DNA of 64,000 nt, from NCBI GenBank assembly GCA_036557785.1, contig DATBGZ010000068.1, positions 1-64,000 on the forward strand. The letters run 5' to 3'. Under the pieces are notes generated by a model that worked only from the letters and a program-made list of their open reading frames with translations, did not search any database and was not told the origin of the DNA. Position numbers and translations under genes: made by a program. Source of the DNA: DATBGZ01 sp036557785. Lineage in GTDB: Bacteria > Actinomycetota > Actinomycetes > Mycobacteriales > Micromonosporaceae. The stretch's first letter is position 1, and every line of letters begins with the position of its first letter. Shown one piece after another: positions 16,544-25,210 of the stretch.

Positions 16544-18544
16544 TCAGCGCCCGAGCCGGGCTCGCACCATCCCCACCAGGTCGTGCACTTCCCGGACGCG
16601 CAGCCAGGTCGCGGCGGCCAGGTAGGCGGCGCAGAGCACCAGGCCCCCGATGACCAGTTGCGCGAAGCTCGCGATCTTGCCATCGCCCCAGATGACCGTC
16701 ATCACGACGACGACCGCCCCCGCGGGCACGGCCGCGATGACCCCGGCGAGGGCTACCCGGCCGACGATCCCGATGTGCGACGGCCCATGTCCACCGAGAC
16801 GGCGCCGCATCAGCGCGAAGCCCAGACCGGCGGCGAGCAGATAGGAGATGCCGTTTCCGACCATGAGCCCGGCCGCGACGCGTGCCGGCGGCAAGGTCAG
16901 GTAGAGCAGCACGTCGACCGCGATGCGCAGGATCACCACCGGCAGGATGATCAGCGCCGGGGTACGGGTGTCGCGCATCGCATAGAACGCGAAGAGCTGG
17001 AGCTGACTGATGGCCCATGGGATGAGTCCCAGTCCCGCGACCGCGACCACCCAACCCGTGGCGAGCGCCTCAGCGTGGCGGTAATTGCCCCACTGGAACA
17101 GCGTCACGGCCAGCGGACGGCCGAGGATCACGTAGCCCACCGTGGCGGCGACAAGCAGTACTGAGGTGAGCCGGGTGCCGACCGAGAGGTGCTCGGCGAG
17201 GTCCGCTCCCCGATTCTGCGCCGCGGCCGAGGACATGCGGGGCATCAGTACGGTGATGATCGAGACCGCGATGATGCCATGCGCCATCATGAAGAGCAGA
17301 AATGCATTGTTGTATATCGCTGGGCCCGCCGCGCCGGCGCTGGCGTCGGCCGCCATCTTGGCGAGCTTGAAGACGACGAACTGCGCGAGCTGACCGAGCA
17401 CGACGTAGACGAGCATCCATGAGCTGACCCGGGCCAGGTCCGACAGGTGAAGCTGCCGGAAATCCCAGCGCCACTTCCAGCGGAAGCCGAAGCGGCGCAA
17501 CGCCGGCACCAGCCCCGCGGTCTGGACCACGATGCCCAGCGTCGTGCCGAGGCCGAGCAGAGCCACCTGTGTCCCCGACAGGCTCGCCGCATCGTCCTTG
17601 TCGAGCACCGGACGGGCGAGGAACAGACCGCACATCGCGATCACCACGAGATTGTTGAGGATCGGCGCGAACGTCGGCATCGCGAAGTGGCCGCGTGTGT
17701 TGAGCACCGCCGCGAAGAGTGCCGCCATCCCATAGAAGAAGATCATGGGAAGCAGCAGGTACGTCAGGGTGGTGATCAGATGGCGGTCGGCCGGGCTGGT
17801 CCGGTTGTTGGTGATGACCGCCGTGAACAGCGGGGCGCAGAGCACCGCGACGACCGTGGCGCCGGCCAGAAACAGGACCGCGAGGCTGAGCAGGCGCTGG
17901 GCGTAGGCCTGGCCCCGATCGGGGTCACGGTCCCGGGCCCGGACGAGGAGCGGCACCACGGTGCTGGAGAGCACGCCGCCGAGCAGCAGCTCGTAGACCA
18001 TGCCGGGCAACGTGTTGGCGAGGCTGTAGTCGTCGCCGAGCGCGAGCGCGCCGATCGCCGCGCCGATCGCGGCGGTGCGGACAAAGCCGGTGACCCGGCT
18101 CGTGACGCTGCCGAGCGCCATCGATGCGCCGTGGCGTGCCACCGACCGACCGCTCGCCTCGACCGATTCGTCGACCGCCGGCGCGCCGGGCGCGGAACCT
18201 GACGGGGCACCGGCGTGGGCGGGCACGCGCGGAAGCGGGTGAGTGTCGTCGATGCCGCCGGGGTACTCCTCGGCCCGGCGTCGCAGGCCTGGCTGCTCGA
18301 CCGTCGCGTCCGAGGGCCAGCCGTACCCGGGCGACCCGTAACCCGGCGACCCATAGCTCGCCGATCCGTACCCGGCAGAGCCGTACCCCACGGTCGGGTA
18401 GACGTGGGTTGGGGAATCCAGCCCGCCCGGGTAGGTCGGCAGCACGTCCGTGGCGTCAGGATCGGCGGGCCGGGCCGTCGGGGGCACCGGCTCATCCCAG
18501 GCACCGCCGCCCTGCTCAGCCCAGCTCCGTCCAGCGCCCGTCAT
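16544..18544 (-). CDS. murJ: Lipid II flippase MurJ (MviN family)
   Basis: MurJ moves lipid II across the membrane for peptidoglycan synthesis. The 666-residue product starts with about 155 cytoplasmic residues that include a low-complexity block of YGSPG-like repeats (from a 15-bp DNA repeat near 18320-18385), then a 14-helix MOP-superfamily core with family motifs such as GMVYELLLGGVLSSTVVPLL and FYAMRDTRTPALI. The ATG at 18544 is chosen because upstream codons are low-quality. It is divergent from pcnA across an 80-bp gap and is followed by the separate pseudokinase gene, which suggests joint control of cell-wall synthesis. Confidence 0.95.
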   Translation of the reverse strand: MTGAGRSWAEQGGGAWDEPVPPTARPADPDATDVLPTYPGGLDSPTHVYPTVGYGSAGYGSASYGSPGYGSPGYGWPSDATVEQPGLRRRAEEYPGGIDDTHPLPRVPAHAGAPSGSAPGAPAVDESVEASGRSVARHGASMALGSVTSRVTGFVRTAAIGAAIGALALGDDYSLANTLPGMVYELLLGGVLSSTVVPLLVRARDRDPDRGQAYAQRLLSLAVLFLAGATVVAVLCAPLFTAVITNNRTSPADRHLITTLTYLLLPMIFFYGMAALFAAVLNTRGHFAMPTFAPILNNLVVIAMCGLFLARPVLDKDDAASLSGTQVALLGLGTTLGIVVQTAGLVPALRRFGFRWKWRWDFRQLHLSDLARVSSWMLVYVVLGQLAQFVVFKLAKMAADASAGAAGPAIYNNAFLLFMMAHGIIAVSIITVLMPRMSSAAAQNRGADLAEHLSVGTRLTSVLLVAATVGYVILGRPLAVTLFQWGNYRHAEALATGWVVAVAGLGLIPWAISQLQLFAFYAMRDTRTPALIILPVVILRIAVDVLLYLTLPPARVAAGLMVGNGISYLLAAGLGFALMRRRLGGHGPSHIGIVGRVALAGVIAAVPAGAVVVVMTVIWGDGKIASFAQLVIGGLVLCAAYLAAATWLRVREVHDLVGMVRARLGR

Positions 18545-18609
18545 GGCACGCAGACTATCCGGTGCCGGGTACCAGGCGATTCTCCGGCGACGATCCGGGG
18601 GCCTGCCGA

Positions 18610-18615
18610 TAGGCT
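18610..18615 (+). promoter_or_regulatory. -10 element for leaderless pcnA
   Basis: TAGGCT fits the actinobacterial -10 consensus TANNNT and ends 10 bases before the pcnA ATG, so transcription would begin at or next to the A of the start codon. No ribosome-binding site is present. The 80-bp gap (18545-18624) must also hold the divergent murJ promoter. Confidence 0.6.
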
Positions 18616-18624
18616 GGCGACCCG

Positions 18625-20151
18625 ATGTCCGAGTCCGACCGCACCCGACCCGACCCCACGGGACGCAGCCGTACCCGGGGCGACCGTCGCCAGCCGGGCG
18701 GCCGTGCCGCGCAGCAGCGCCGGGCCCTGCAGTCGCTTGTCCCACCGGTCGCCGACGAGCTCGGCCGGCGGTTCGAGGCAGCGGGCTTCGAGCTGCACCT
18801 GGTGGGCGGCTCGGTGCGCGACGCGCTGCTCGGGCGGTTCGGGGATGGGCCGAAGGACTCGCGGACCCGTGGTGTCACGGACCTCGACTTTGCCACGGAC
18901 GCGACGCCCGACGAGGTGCTCGCGCTACTGCGTGGGTGGGCGGCGGCGATCTGGGAGATCGGGCGCGAGTTCGGCACGATCGGCGCACAGCGCGGCGGCG
19001 GTCCGAAGCTGGAGATCACGACGTTCCGGGCGGAGGCCTACGACGGGGTCAGCCGCAACCCGGCGGTGCGCTATGGCAAGAGCCTCGTCGACGATCTGTC
19101 GCGCCGGGATTTCGCGATCAACGCGATGGCGGTGAGCGTGCCGGGACACGTGCTCACCGACCCGTACGGCGGCCGCCGCGACCTGCGCGACCGCGTCATC
19201 CGTACGCCCGGCCCGCCGGGCCTCTCGTTCGGCGACGACCCACTGCGGATGCTGCGGGCGGCGCGCTTCGCCTCGCAACTCGCCTTCAGGGTTGCGCCCG
19301 AGGTGGTCGACGCCATGCGGGCCATGGCCGGGGACCTCGACCGGATCACGGTGGAGCGGATCCAGGCCGAGTTCGCCAAGCTCGTACTCGGCGCCGATCC
19401 GGCGAGCGGCCTGCGGTTGCTGGTCGCTACCGGGCTGGCCGAGTTGTTCCTGCCGGAGCTACCCGCACTGCGCCTGGCCATCGACGAACACGCCCAGCAC
19501 AAGGACGTCTACGAACACACGCTCACGGTGCTGGAGAACGCGATCCGTCTGGAGGGCGATGACGGCCCCGACCTCGTGCTGCGACTGGCTGCGCTGCTGC
19601 ATGACATCGGCAAGCCGGCGACCAAGGCGATCGGCAGCGACGGGCGGGTCAGCTTCCACCACCACGAGGTGGTCGGGGCCAAGCTCGCCCGGCGCCGGCT
19701 CAAGGCCCTGCGCTTTCCGACTCAGATCGTCGACGATGTGGCCGAGCTGGTCCTGCTGCACCTGCGCTTCTACGGCTACGGGCGAGGGGAGTGGACGGAC
19801 TCGGCGGTACGCCGGTACGTGACCGACGCTGGCGCGTTGCTGACGCGCCTGCACAAGCTCACCCGCTCCGACTGCACCACCCGCAACCGCCGTCGGGCGG
19901 CACAGCTCGCCGCCGACTACGACGCTCTTGAGGAGCGGATCGCCCGCATCGCCGCGGAGGAGGACCTGGCTCGGGTGCGCCCCGACCTCGATGGCAACGA
20001 GATCATGCGACTGCTCGGGATTCCGCCTGGCCCATTGGTGGGACAGGCATGGCGCCACCTCAAGGAACTCCGCCTGGACCGGGGCCCGCTCTCGGCGCAG
20101 GAGGCGAAAGCCGAGCTGCTCGCCTGGGCCCGGGAGCGCGGCCTGCGTTAG
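18625..20151 (+). CDS. pcnA: CCA-adding tRNA nucleotidyltransferase with HD domain
   Basis: The enzyme adds or repairs the 3'-CCA end of tRNAs. The 508-residue product has the nucleotidyltransferase-beta head (LVGGSVRDALLG near residue 60, then the catalytic DLDFATDATPDE near 87), an RNA-binding domain with the RDFAINAMAV and FGDDPLRMLRAARFASQL motifs, and an HD phosphohydrolase domain (LLHDIGKP near 325, with HHHEVVG after). The N-terminal 35 residues are basic and disordered. The gene is traditionally named pcnA in actinobacteria although it is CCA transferase-like rather than poly(A) polymerase. Confidence 0.94.
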   Translation: MSESDRTRPDPTGRSRTRGDRRQPGGRAAQQRRALQSLVPPVADELGRRFEAAGFELHLVGGSVRDALLGRFGDGPKDSRTRGVTDLDFATDATPDEVLALLRGWAAAIWEIGREFGTIGAQRGGGPKLEITTFRAEAYDGVSRNPAVRYGKSLVDDLSRRDFAINAMAVSVPGHVLTDPYGGRRDLRDRVIRTPGPPGLSFGDDPLRMLRAARFASQLAFRVAPEVVDAMRAMAGDLDRITVERIQAEFAKLVLGADPASGLRLLVATGLAELFLPELPALRLAIDEHAQHKDVYEHTLTVLENAIRLEGDDGPDLVLRLAALLHDIGKPATKAIGSDGRVSFHHHEVVGAKLARRRLKALRFPTQIVDDVAELVLLHLRFYGYGRGEWTDSAVRRYVTDAGALLTRLHKLTRSDCTTRNRRRAAQLAADYDALEERIARIAAEEDLARVRPDLDGNEIMRLLGIPPGPLVGQAWRHLKELRLDRGPLSAQEAKAELLAWARERGLR

Positions 20152-20190
20152 CAGGGTGCACTTCCCAACCACCAAGCGTTAGCAGGGTGC
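20145..20190. repeat. 15-bp direct repeat at the end of pcnA
   Basis: GCGTTAGCAGGGTGC occurs at 20145-20159 (covering the pcnA stop codon) and again at 20176-20190, 31 bases apart, in the short gap before the convergent MFS gene. It may be a small duplication. Confidence 0.7.
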
Positions 20191-20211
20191 CCGTCCTGAC
20201 ATCGACGGGCA

Positions 20212-21579
20212 TTAGTGTGGCGTGGGCACGGCCTCGGGCTCGGGCGGGACGGGCACGGGCGGGATACGCCGAGCAATGCGTCGGCTCGCTGTGGCGTACG
20301 CGGCAGCGACGAGCCCGTACCCTGCCGCTGCACCGAGCAGAACCAGCACCGATACGCCCGACGTCGGCAGCACCGCCGACCCGATCAGCAGCCCGATGAC
20401 GAACAGCAGGTTGAAGCCGGTGTCGTTGACGCTGAAGACGCGACCCCGGAAGTCGTCGTCCGACTCGAGCTGCAGGGTCGTGTCAGTGATGATCTTCGTG
20501 CCCTGCGCGCCGAGGCTCACGACGAATGACCCGACCACGGTCAGTGCCGGCAGGAACGGCACACCGAACAGCAGAACCAGGACGCCGACCACCGCGGTGA
20601 GCGCCACCAGCCAACGCGGCGCCCCGAGCCGCCGCACCAGGGGCGGGGTGATCACCGCCGCGAGCAGCGAGCCGCCCGCCGCCGCGGCGGCGACCGGAAT
20701 GAGCCCGACGATCGACTTGCCGGGGTCGCCCGTGGCGTAGTGGTTGCGGTAGAGCAACAGGGTCATCAGCGTGAGCAGGCCGAAGAGCAGGCGGTGCCCG
20801 GCCTGGGTGAAGAGCACCGCCGACGCGGCCGGCCGGTGGGCGAGATGGCGCAGCCCCGCCACCATGCCCGCGACGGTGTCCCGTACGCCGGACAGCACGC
20901 TGGTCGCCGGCCGCTGCGCGTCATCGGGACCGAGCGCGCCGGGCCGGAACCCGCTGAGCAGGATCAGCGCCGCTCCGAGGTAGGCCACCGATCCGACGAG
21001 TGACACCAGCGCGTAGTGGTGCTGTCCGGTGCCGACGAGCTGGATGACGAAACCGGCGACACCGAGGTTGATGGTGTAGCAGACCGTCCCGGCCGTGGCC
21101 GCGAACGAGTTCGCCGTGACCAGTCGCGCCGAGTCGACCACGTGGGGCTGCGCCGCGGAGATCCCGGCAAGGAAGAAGCGGTTCAGCGCCACGACCGCGA
21201 GCGCGGCGAGAAGGAACACCGCGTCGTAGCGGGTGACCCAGACGCAGAGCGCGGCGGGCACGACGAAGGCGGCGCGGGACAGGTTCGCGACGGCCAGCGA
21301 TGTCCGTCGACTCCACCGGTCGAGGAAGACGCCCACGAACGGGCCGAGAACCGAGTACGGCAACAGGAGTACAGCGAACGCCGCGGTGATCGCGATCGCG
21401 TCCGCCCCGCGCTCGGGATTGAAGAAGACGCTGCCGGCGAGCCCGGCCTGGAACCACCCGTCCGCGAGCTGGCTCACGAGCCGTGCCCCCAAGAGTCGGC
21501 GGAACCCCGGCCGGGCCAGGATCGCGCGCAGATTATGGCGGGTCTCGGTCCGCGTGGCCTGGTCGGTCACGGACTGCAT
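20212..21579 (-). CDS. Major facilitator superfamily transporter
   Basis: A 455-residue polytopic protein with about 12 predicted membrane segments and MFS landmarks, including the loop 2-3 motif as GVFLDRWSRRTSLAVANLSRA (compare GxLaDrxGrkxxl). The topology and the VLGPFVGVFLDRWSRR run resemble multidrug or macrolide-type exporters (MFS_1/MFS_3). The substrate cannot be told. The ATG at 21579 starts MQSVTDQ; an upstream in-frame start at 21609 is possible. It converges with pcnA and is separate from the flotillin genes downstream on the map. The family call is firm, the role is not. Confidence 0.85.
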   Translation of the reverse strand: MQSVTDQATRTETRHNLRAILARPGFRRLLGARLVSQLADGWFQAGLAGSVFFNPERGADAIAITAAFAVLLLPYSVLGPFVGVFLDRWSRRTSLAVANLSRAAFVVPAALCVWVTRYDAVFLLAALAVVALNRFFLAGISAAQPHVVDSARLVTANSFAATAGTVCYTINLGVAGFVIQLVGTGQHHYALVSLVGSVAYLGAALILLSGFRPGALGPDDAQRPATSVLSGVRDTVAGMVAGLRHLAHRPAASAVLFTQAGHRLLFGLLTLMTLLLYRNHYATGDPGKSIVGLIPVAAAAAGGSLLAAVITPPLVRRLGAPRWLVALTAVVGVLVLLFGVPFLPALTVVGSFVVSLGAQGTKIITDTTLQLESDDDFRGRVFSVNDTGFNLLFVIGLLIGSAVLPTSGVSVLVLLGAAAGYGLVAAAYATASRRIARRIPPVPVPPEPEAVPTPH

Positions 21580-21696
21580 TCCACACAGATTACGGTCCCC
21601 GCGCGACATCCAGGTGACCGCGAGGCGTCGGATGGCCGATCAGCGCCACCGGGTAGCGACAACGGGATCATTCGGTGAATCGCTGCTCGCGCCGGC

Positions 21697-23295
21697 TCAG
21701 GAGTCGCCCGTCGGCCCTGGTGTCTCCTGCGGCGCAGCGGTGTCCTGCGTGGTCTCCTCTGGCGCTGCGGTGTCCTGTGGCCGTGCGGTGGTCTGGTCCG
21801 GTGCGGGTTCGAGGGCGGTGACGGGCTCGGCGGTGGCGACGGCGCCGTTGCCCGCCGCAGCCCGCCGTCCGCCGTGTGTCTCGCCTGTCGCGGCGCCGGA
21901 GCGGGCGACGAGGCGGGAGAGCAGTTGCGTCAGGTCGACGCCGGTCAGGTCGGAGCCGAGTTGCATGCCCTGCGCCACCGTCGAGGCCACGGACTTCGTC
22001 AGCGACGAGGCGCCATCGGTAGAGATGACGGTAAGCTTGTCGATCGCCCCGACCGGCGCCGCCGCAGCGCCGACGAGTTCGGGCAGCACGCGCAGCAGCA
22101 GATCCAGGACGGCCGCCTCGCCATAGGCACCGAACGCGTCGGCCTTGCTCTGCATCGCGCTCGCCTCGGCGTTGCCCTTCGCCAGGATCGCGGCCGCGGC
22201 GGCCGTGCCCTCGCGTTCGACCGCTTCGGCCAGTGCCGACCGCCGGGACCGCTCGCCCTCACCGGTGAGGCGGGACTGTTCGGCGGCCGCCTGCGCCGCG
22301 GCGATCGTCGCCTGGCGATGTGCCTCGGCGTCGGCGATCGCGGCGTTCTTGCGCGCCTGAGCGTCCTGCTCGACCCGGTACCGATCGGCGTCGGCGGGCT
22401 TGCGCACCTCGGTGTCGAGTTGGCGTTCCTTGAGCTCGGCGTTGCGCTCCGCGACCTTCTGTTGCTCCGCGAGGATGACCTGCTGGCGTTCGGCCTCCGC
22501 GAGCGGACCAGCGGCGGCCGACTTGGCCTGGGCGGCGTCGATCTCGGCCTGGATGTCGGCCTTCTTCAAGGCGAGGTTGCGGTTTGCCACCGCGATCGCC
22601 TCCTCGGCGAGCAGGCGTTCCTGCTCGGACTCCTGCCGGGCCTTCGCCTCGGCGATCGACGCGTCACGGAGGACCCGTGCGGCCTCCGGCCGGCCGAGGT
22701 CCTCCAGGTAGGTGCCCTCGGTGACGATGTCCTGCAGCTGGAACGTGTCGAGCACCAGGCCCTGGTTGGTCATCGAGTGCTCGGCCTCCTCCGCGACGGC
22801 CGAGGCGAAGGCGGCACGGTCTCGAATGATCTCCTCGATCGTCAGCCGTCCGACGATCGAACGCAGCGCTCCGGCGAGCACCTCGCGGGTGAATTCCTCG
22901 ATCTCGTCCTGCTGGTGCAGGAAGCGCTGGGCGGCGGCGCGGATGGCGTCCTCCGTACCGCCGACCTTGACGATCGCCACGCCCTGCAGGTGGGCACGGA
23001 TGCCCTGCTTGCTTACCGCGCCCTGGATCTCGACATGGATACGTCGGCTGGACAGGCTCATCACCTGCAACTTCTGGACAACCGGCATCACGAACACGGA
23101 CGCGCCCATCACGACCTTCTGACCCGACAGGTCGGTGGCGCGTGCTCCGTCCGCGGTCGCGATGGCGCGTCCCTTGCGACCCGTGACGATGAACGCCTCG
23201 TTCGGCCCGGCCACTTTGATGCGGCTGAGGATGTAGATGACGAGCAGCAGCACCAGCACGACGGCGCCGATGATGGGGAAGAGCAGTGCGGGCAC
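21697..23295 (-). CDS. Flotillin-like SPFH domain membrane protein
   Basis: A 532-residue flotillin (FloT/YuaG type). It has one N-terminal membrane helix (residues 5-24), an SPFH/PHB domain (about 30-200; starts KVAGPNEAFIVTGRKG), a long Ala/Glu/Arg/Lys-rich coiled coil (about 205-370), a conserved flotillin C-domain (AFGAYGEAAVLDLLLRVLPEL) and an acidic low-complexity tail with QDTAAP repeats. Flotillins scaffold membrane microdomains. The GTG at 23295 is preceded by aaagagg. It lies 100 bases downstream of an NfeD-like gene in the same direction, the classic bacterial flotillin pairing. Family assignment is strong. Confidence 0.93.
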   Translation of the reverse strand: MPALLFPIIGAVVLVLLLVIYILSRIKVAGPNEAFIVTGRKGRAIATADGARATDLSGQKVVMGASVFVMPVVQKLQVMSLSSRRIHVEIQGAVSKQGIRAHLQGVAIVKVGGTEDAIRAAAQRFLHQQDEIEEFTREVLAGALRSIVGRLTIEEIIRDRAAFASAVAEEAEHSMTNQGLVLDTFQLQDIVTEGTYLEDLGRPEAARVLRDASIAEAKARQESEQERLLAEEAIAVANRNLALKKADIQAEIDAAQAKSAAAGPLAEAERQQVILAEQQKVAERNAELKERQLDTEVRKPADADRYRVEQDAQARKNAAIADAEAHRQATIAAAQAAAEQSRLTGEGERSRRSALAEAVEREGTAAAAAILAKGNAEASAMQSKADAFGAYGEAAVLDLLLRVLPELVGAAAAPVGAIDKLTVISTDGASSLTKSVASTVAQGMQLGSDLTGVDLTQLLSRLVARSGAATGETHGGRRAAAGNGAVATAEPVTALEPAPDQTTARPQDTAAPEETTQDTAAPQETPGPTGDS

Positions 23296-23395
23296 GTGGG
23301 TACCTCTTTCGCGGGGTGGGTGGTCGCTGTTCAGATGCCCGTACGGCGGGGTACGGCCCGTGGTCGCCGACGCCGCGTGGTGTCGGCGGGGTGTG

Positions 23396-23905
23396 TCAGA
23401 CCTTGCTCGTCTCCTCGACGATCACGCTGGTATCGCTGGTCGCCTCAACGACGAAGACGTGGGCTCCGAGCGCGACCGGTTGGTCGCAGCGGGCGTTGAG
23501 CTTCACCGGCTGACCGCCGAGGCTGACCCGCACCTCGCCATATCCTTGCGCGGGAATCGGGGTTACCACGACGCCGAGCCGCCCGACCAGATCGGCCCGG
23601 GTCGGGGTGGCGTCGGTGCGCATGCGCTCCACCGCCCGGGACAGAGCGATCGTGCCGATCCCGGCTGGCACCGCGACGAAGACACCGGTCAGCGCCGCGG
23701 CGATCACGGCCAGGGTCGCGTTGCCCACGAGCGCCGCCGCGATGGCGCCGCCGAAGCCGAAGGCACCGACCGAGCCGGCGAGCGACGGGACCGAGAACGG
23801 GCCGTCGGCGTTGATGCCGATGACATCGCCCACGACAAGCGACAGGGCGAGCAGGACCACGCCGACCGTACCGATCAGCACAAAGACAAGGGTCACCGTG
23901 GTCAT
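23396..23905 (-). CDS. NfeD-like membrane protein with OB-fold domain, flotillin partner
   Basis: A 169-residue protein: an N-terminal membrane helix (TLVFVLIGTVGVVLLALSLV), further hydrophobic segments around residues 45-90 (AFGFGGAIAAALVG, then ATLAVIAAALTGVFVAV), and a C-terminal domain with the OB-fold pattern of short NfeD proteins (DLVGRLGVVVTPIPAQGYGEVRVSLGG is typical of the fold). It precedes the flotillin gene, and short NfeD proteins are co-located with flotillins in many bacteria. The ATG at 23905 is chosen because homology-like hydrophobic sequence begins there. It is divergent from ogt across 90 bp. Confidence 0.82.
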   Translation of the reverse strand: MTTVTLVFVLIGTVGVVLLALSLVVGDVIGINADGPFSVPSLAGSVGAFGFGGAIAAALVGNATLAVIAAALTGVFVAVPAGIGTIALSRAVERMRTDATPTRADLVGRLGVVVTPIPAQGYGEVRVSLGGQPVKLNARCDQPVALGAHVFVVEATSDTSVIVEETSKV

Positions 23906-23994
23906 GAGGGCATCGACAGTACCGCAGCTCTGCCAGGTCGTCTGTCCGGGAAGCGTCGGCCGGTCTTGTCGCACGTCGGGCGGAGACTGGTCCC

Positions 23995-24489
23995 GTGCGT
24001 GCGCATGCGGTGCTGGCCTCGCCGATCGGCGGACTCGGGGTCACGGTGGACGACGGGATGGTGGTGGGCGTGTCCTTCGGAGCTCGGGCTGAGCCCGGGG
24101 CGGCGCCGAGCGCTGATCCGACGCTCGATGCTGCCCTGGCGGAGCTCGCCGGATACTTCGCTGGGCAGCCGACCGCCTTCACGGTGCCGATCCGGTTCAC
24201 CCGGGGCAGGCCGTTCGAACGGGCGGTCTGGGAGGCGATCGCGGCTATCCCGTATGGACAGATGCGCTCCTACGGCGAGATCGCGCGGGCCATCGGCGAG
24301 CCGGGGGCGGCGCAGGCGGTCGGCGCGGCGTGTGGCCGGAACCCCGTGCCGGTCATCGTGGCGTGCCACCGTGTGGTGGGGGCGAACGGCACGCTCGGCG
24401 GCTTTGGCGGTGGGCTGTCGCGCAAGCGTCACCTGCTCCAGCTCGAGGCCCGAGTGGCGATCGAGAACCTGCTCGACGCCACCGGCTGA
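23995..24489 (+). CDS. ogt: Methylated-DNA-protein-cysteine methyltransferase (Ogt)
   Basis: A suicide repair protein that transfers the alkyl group from O6-alkylguanine to its own cysteine. The 164-residue product has the DNA-binding helix-turn-helix region FERAVWEAIAAIPYGQMRSYGEIA, then the active site around Cys124 (VIVACHRVVGANG). The motif is ACHRV, not the usual PCHRV, so the proline before the nucleophile is replaced. The asparagine hinge (GRNPVPV) is intact. The GTG start at 23995 gives the right length. It has no Ada domain. It lies immediately upstream of the palindrome-controlled DUF2089 operon. Confidence 0.92.
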   Translation: MRAHAVLASPIGGLGVTVDDGMVVGVSFGARAEPGAAPSADPTLDAALAELAGYFAGQPTAFTVPIRFTRGRPFERAVWEAIAAIPYGQMRSYGEIARAIGEPGAAQAVGAACGRNPVPVIVACHRVVGANGTLGGFGGGLSRKRHLLQLEARVAIENLLDATG

Positions 24490-24496
24490 CGAGCAA

Positions 24497-24569
24497 CCTC
24501 AAAGATGTTGAGGGACGAGCCTTGACAGATTAAGGAACTCAAGCCAGACTTCAAGAAAGTTGAAGTCTG
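24497..24569 (+). promoter_or_regulatory. Promoter with two matched palindromic operators before the DUF2089 operon
   Basis: Two palindromes of the same design: CCTCAA-N5-TTGAGG at 24497-24513 and CAGACTTCAA-N5-TTGAAGTCTG at 24545-24569. Their centres are 52 bp apart, about five helical turns. Between them is a perfect -35 TTGACA (24522-24527); 17 bases on, CAGACT (24545-24550) is the only candidate -10 and lies inside the second palindrome. A further half-site CTCAA is at 24538-24542. The layout fits repression by a dimeric DNA-binding protein, perhaps the DUF2089 product encoded next. Confidence 0.7.
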
Positions 24570-24580
24570 GAGGGGTTGCT

Positions 24581-24940
24581 GTGGAGTGGCAAGAGCTGAC
24601 CAACCTCACGGGTGGACGCCACTTCGTGGTCGAGCGGGTTCGCTTGTCCGGGGGCGCCGCCATTGAGGGCGAGTTTGAACTGCCACAACTGGCCCAGCTC
24701 TCCGCCGAGGACCAGATCTTCGTGACCGCGTTCGTCCGCAGCCACGGCTCGATCAAGGAGATGGAGCGGATCTTCGGCGTGAGCTACCCGACGATCAAGG
24801 GCCGGCTCAACCGGATAGCCCAGAGCCTGGACTTCCTCGAAACGGAGCCGGGCCCGTCCAGGACCGACGTCATCGAGCGGCTGCGGCGCGGTGAGGTCAC
24901 GGTCAGCGAGGCGATCGAGGCGTTGAAGGAGCAGCGATGA
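24581..24940 (+). CDS. DUF2089 family protein, probable DNA-binding autoregulator
   Basis: A 119-residue protein with a DUF2089-type layout: an N-terminal beta segment (HFVVERVRLSGGAAIEGEF), the family region LPQLAQLSAEDQIFVTAFVRSHGSIKEMER, and a helix-turn-helix-like IFGVSYPTIKGRLNRI, then a short C-terminal helix (VIERLRRGEVTVSEAIEAL) like that of the SHOCT-type partner. The zinc-ribbon cysteines of some DUF2089 proteins are absent. The GTG at 24581 has a ggagggg ribosome-binding site; the TTG at 24560 lies in the operator and is less likely. Stop and next start overlap (ATGA). A regulatory role is inference from the HTH and the upstream palindromes. Confidence 0.8.
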   Translation: MEWQELTNLTGGRHFVVERVRLSGGAAIEGEFELPQLAQLSAEDQIFVTAFVRSHGSIKEMERIFGVSYPTIKGRLNRIAQSLDFLETEPGPSRTDVIERLRRGEVTVSEAIEALKEQR

Positions 24941-25197
24941 TGCCACAGCTTGTCTCGGTCCGCGTCCAAAGTGGACAGCGCCGGTCTCTGCGGTTCTGGA
25001 TCCCGGTGCTGCCGGTCCTGGTCGTCCTCTCGCCGCTGCTCCTGGTGGGGCTGCTGGTGCTGCTGGTCGGGCTGGCCGGGGCTCGGGTCAATCCTGGACG
25101 CGCCGTCGTGGGGCTGTGGGACCTGTTCTGCTCGGCCTCCGGCCTTCGGCTCGACATCCATGATCACGAAAACAACATCCACATCAGTGTCACGTAG
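24937..25197 (+). CDS. Small single-pass membrane protein of the DUF2089 operon
   Basis: An 86-residue protein with a basic N-terminus (RVQSGQRRSLRF), a strong hydrophobic segment (WIPVLPVLVVLSPLLLVGLL and on, residues about 21-47) and a C-terminal polar tail that ends in a histidine/aspartate-rich stretch (LDIHDHENNIHISVT). It has no family that I recognise. It overlaps the DUF2089 gene by four bases and precedes the SHOCT-like gene by 13, so the three are almost surely one transcript. It may anchor or sense for the pair at the membrane. Confidence 0.75.
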   Translation: MMPQLVSVRVQSGQRRSLRFWIPVLPVLVVLSPLLLVGLLVLLVGLAGARVNPGRAVVGLWDLFCSASGLRLDIHDHENNIHISVT

Positions 25198-25210
25198 TGA
25201 GGAGAGCACC

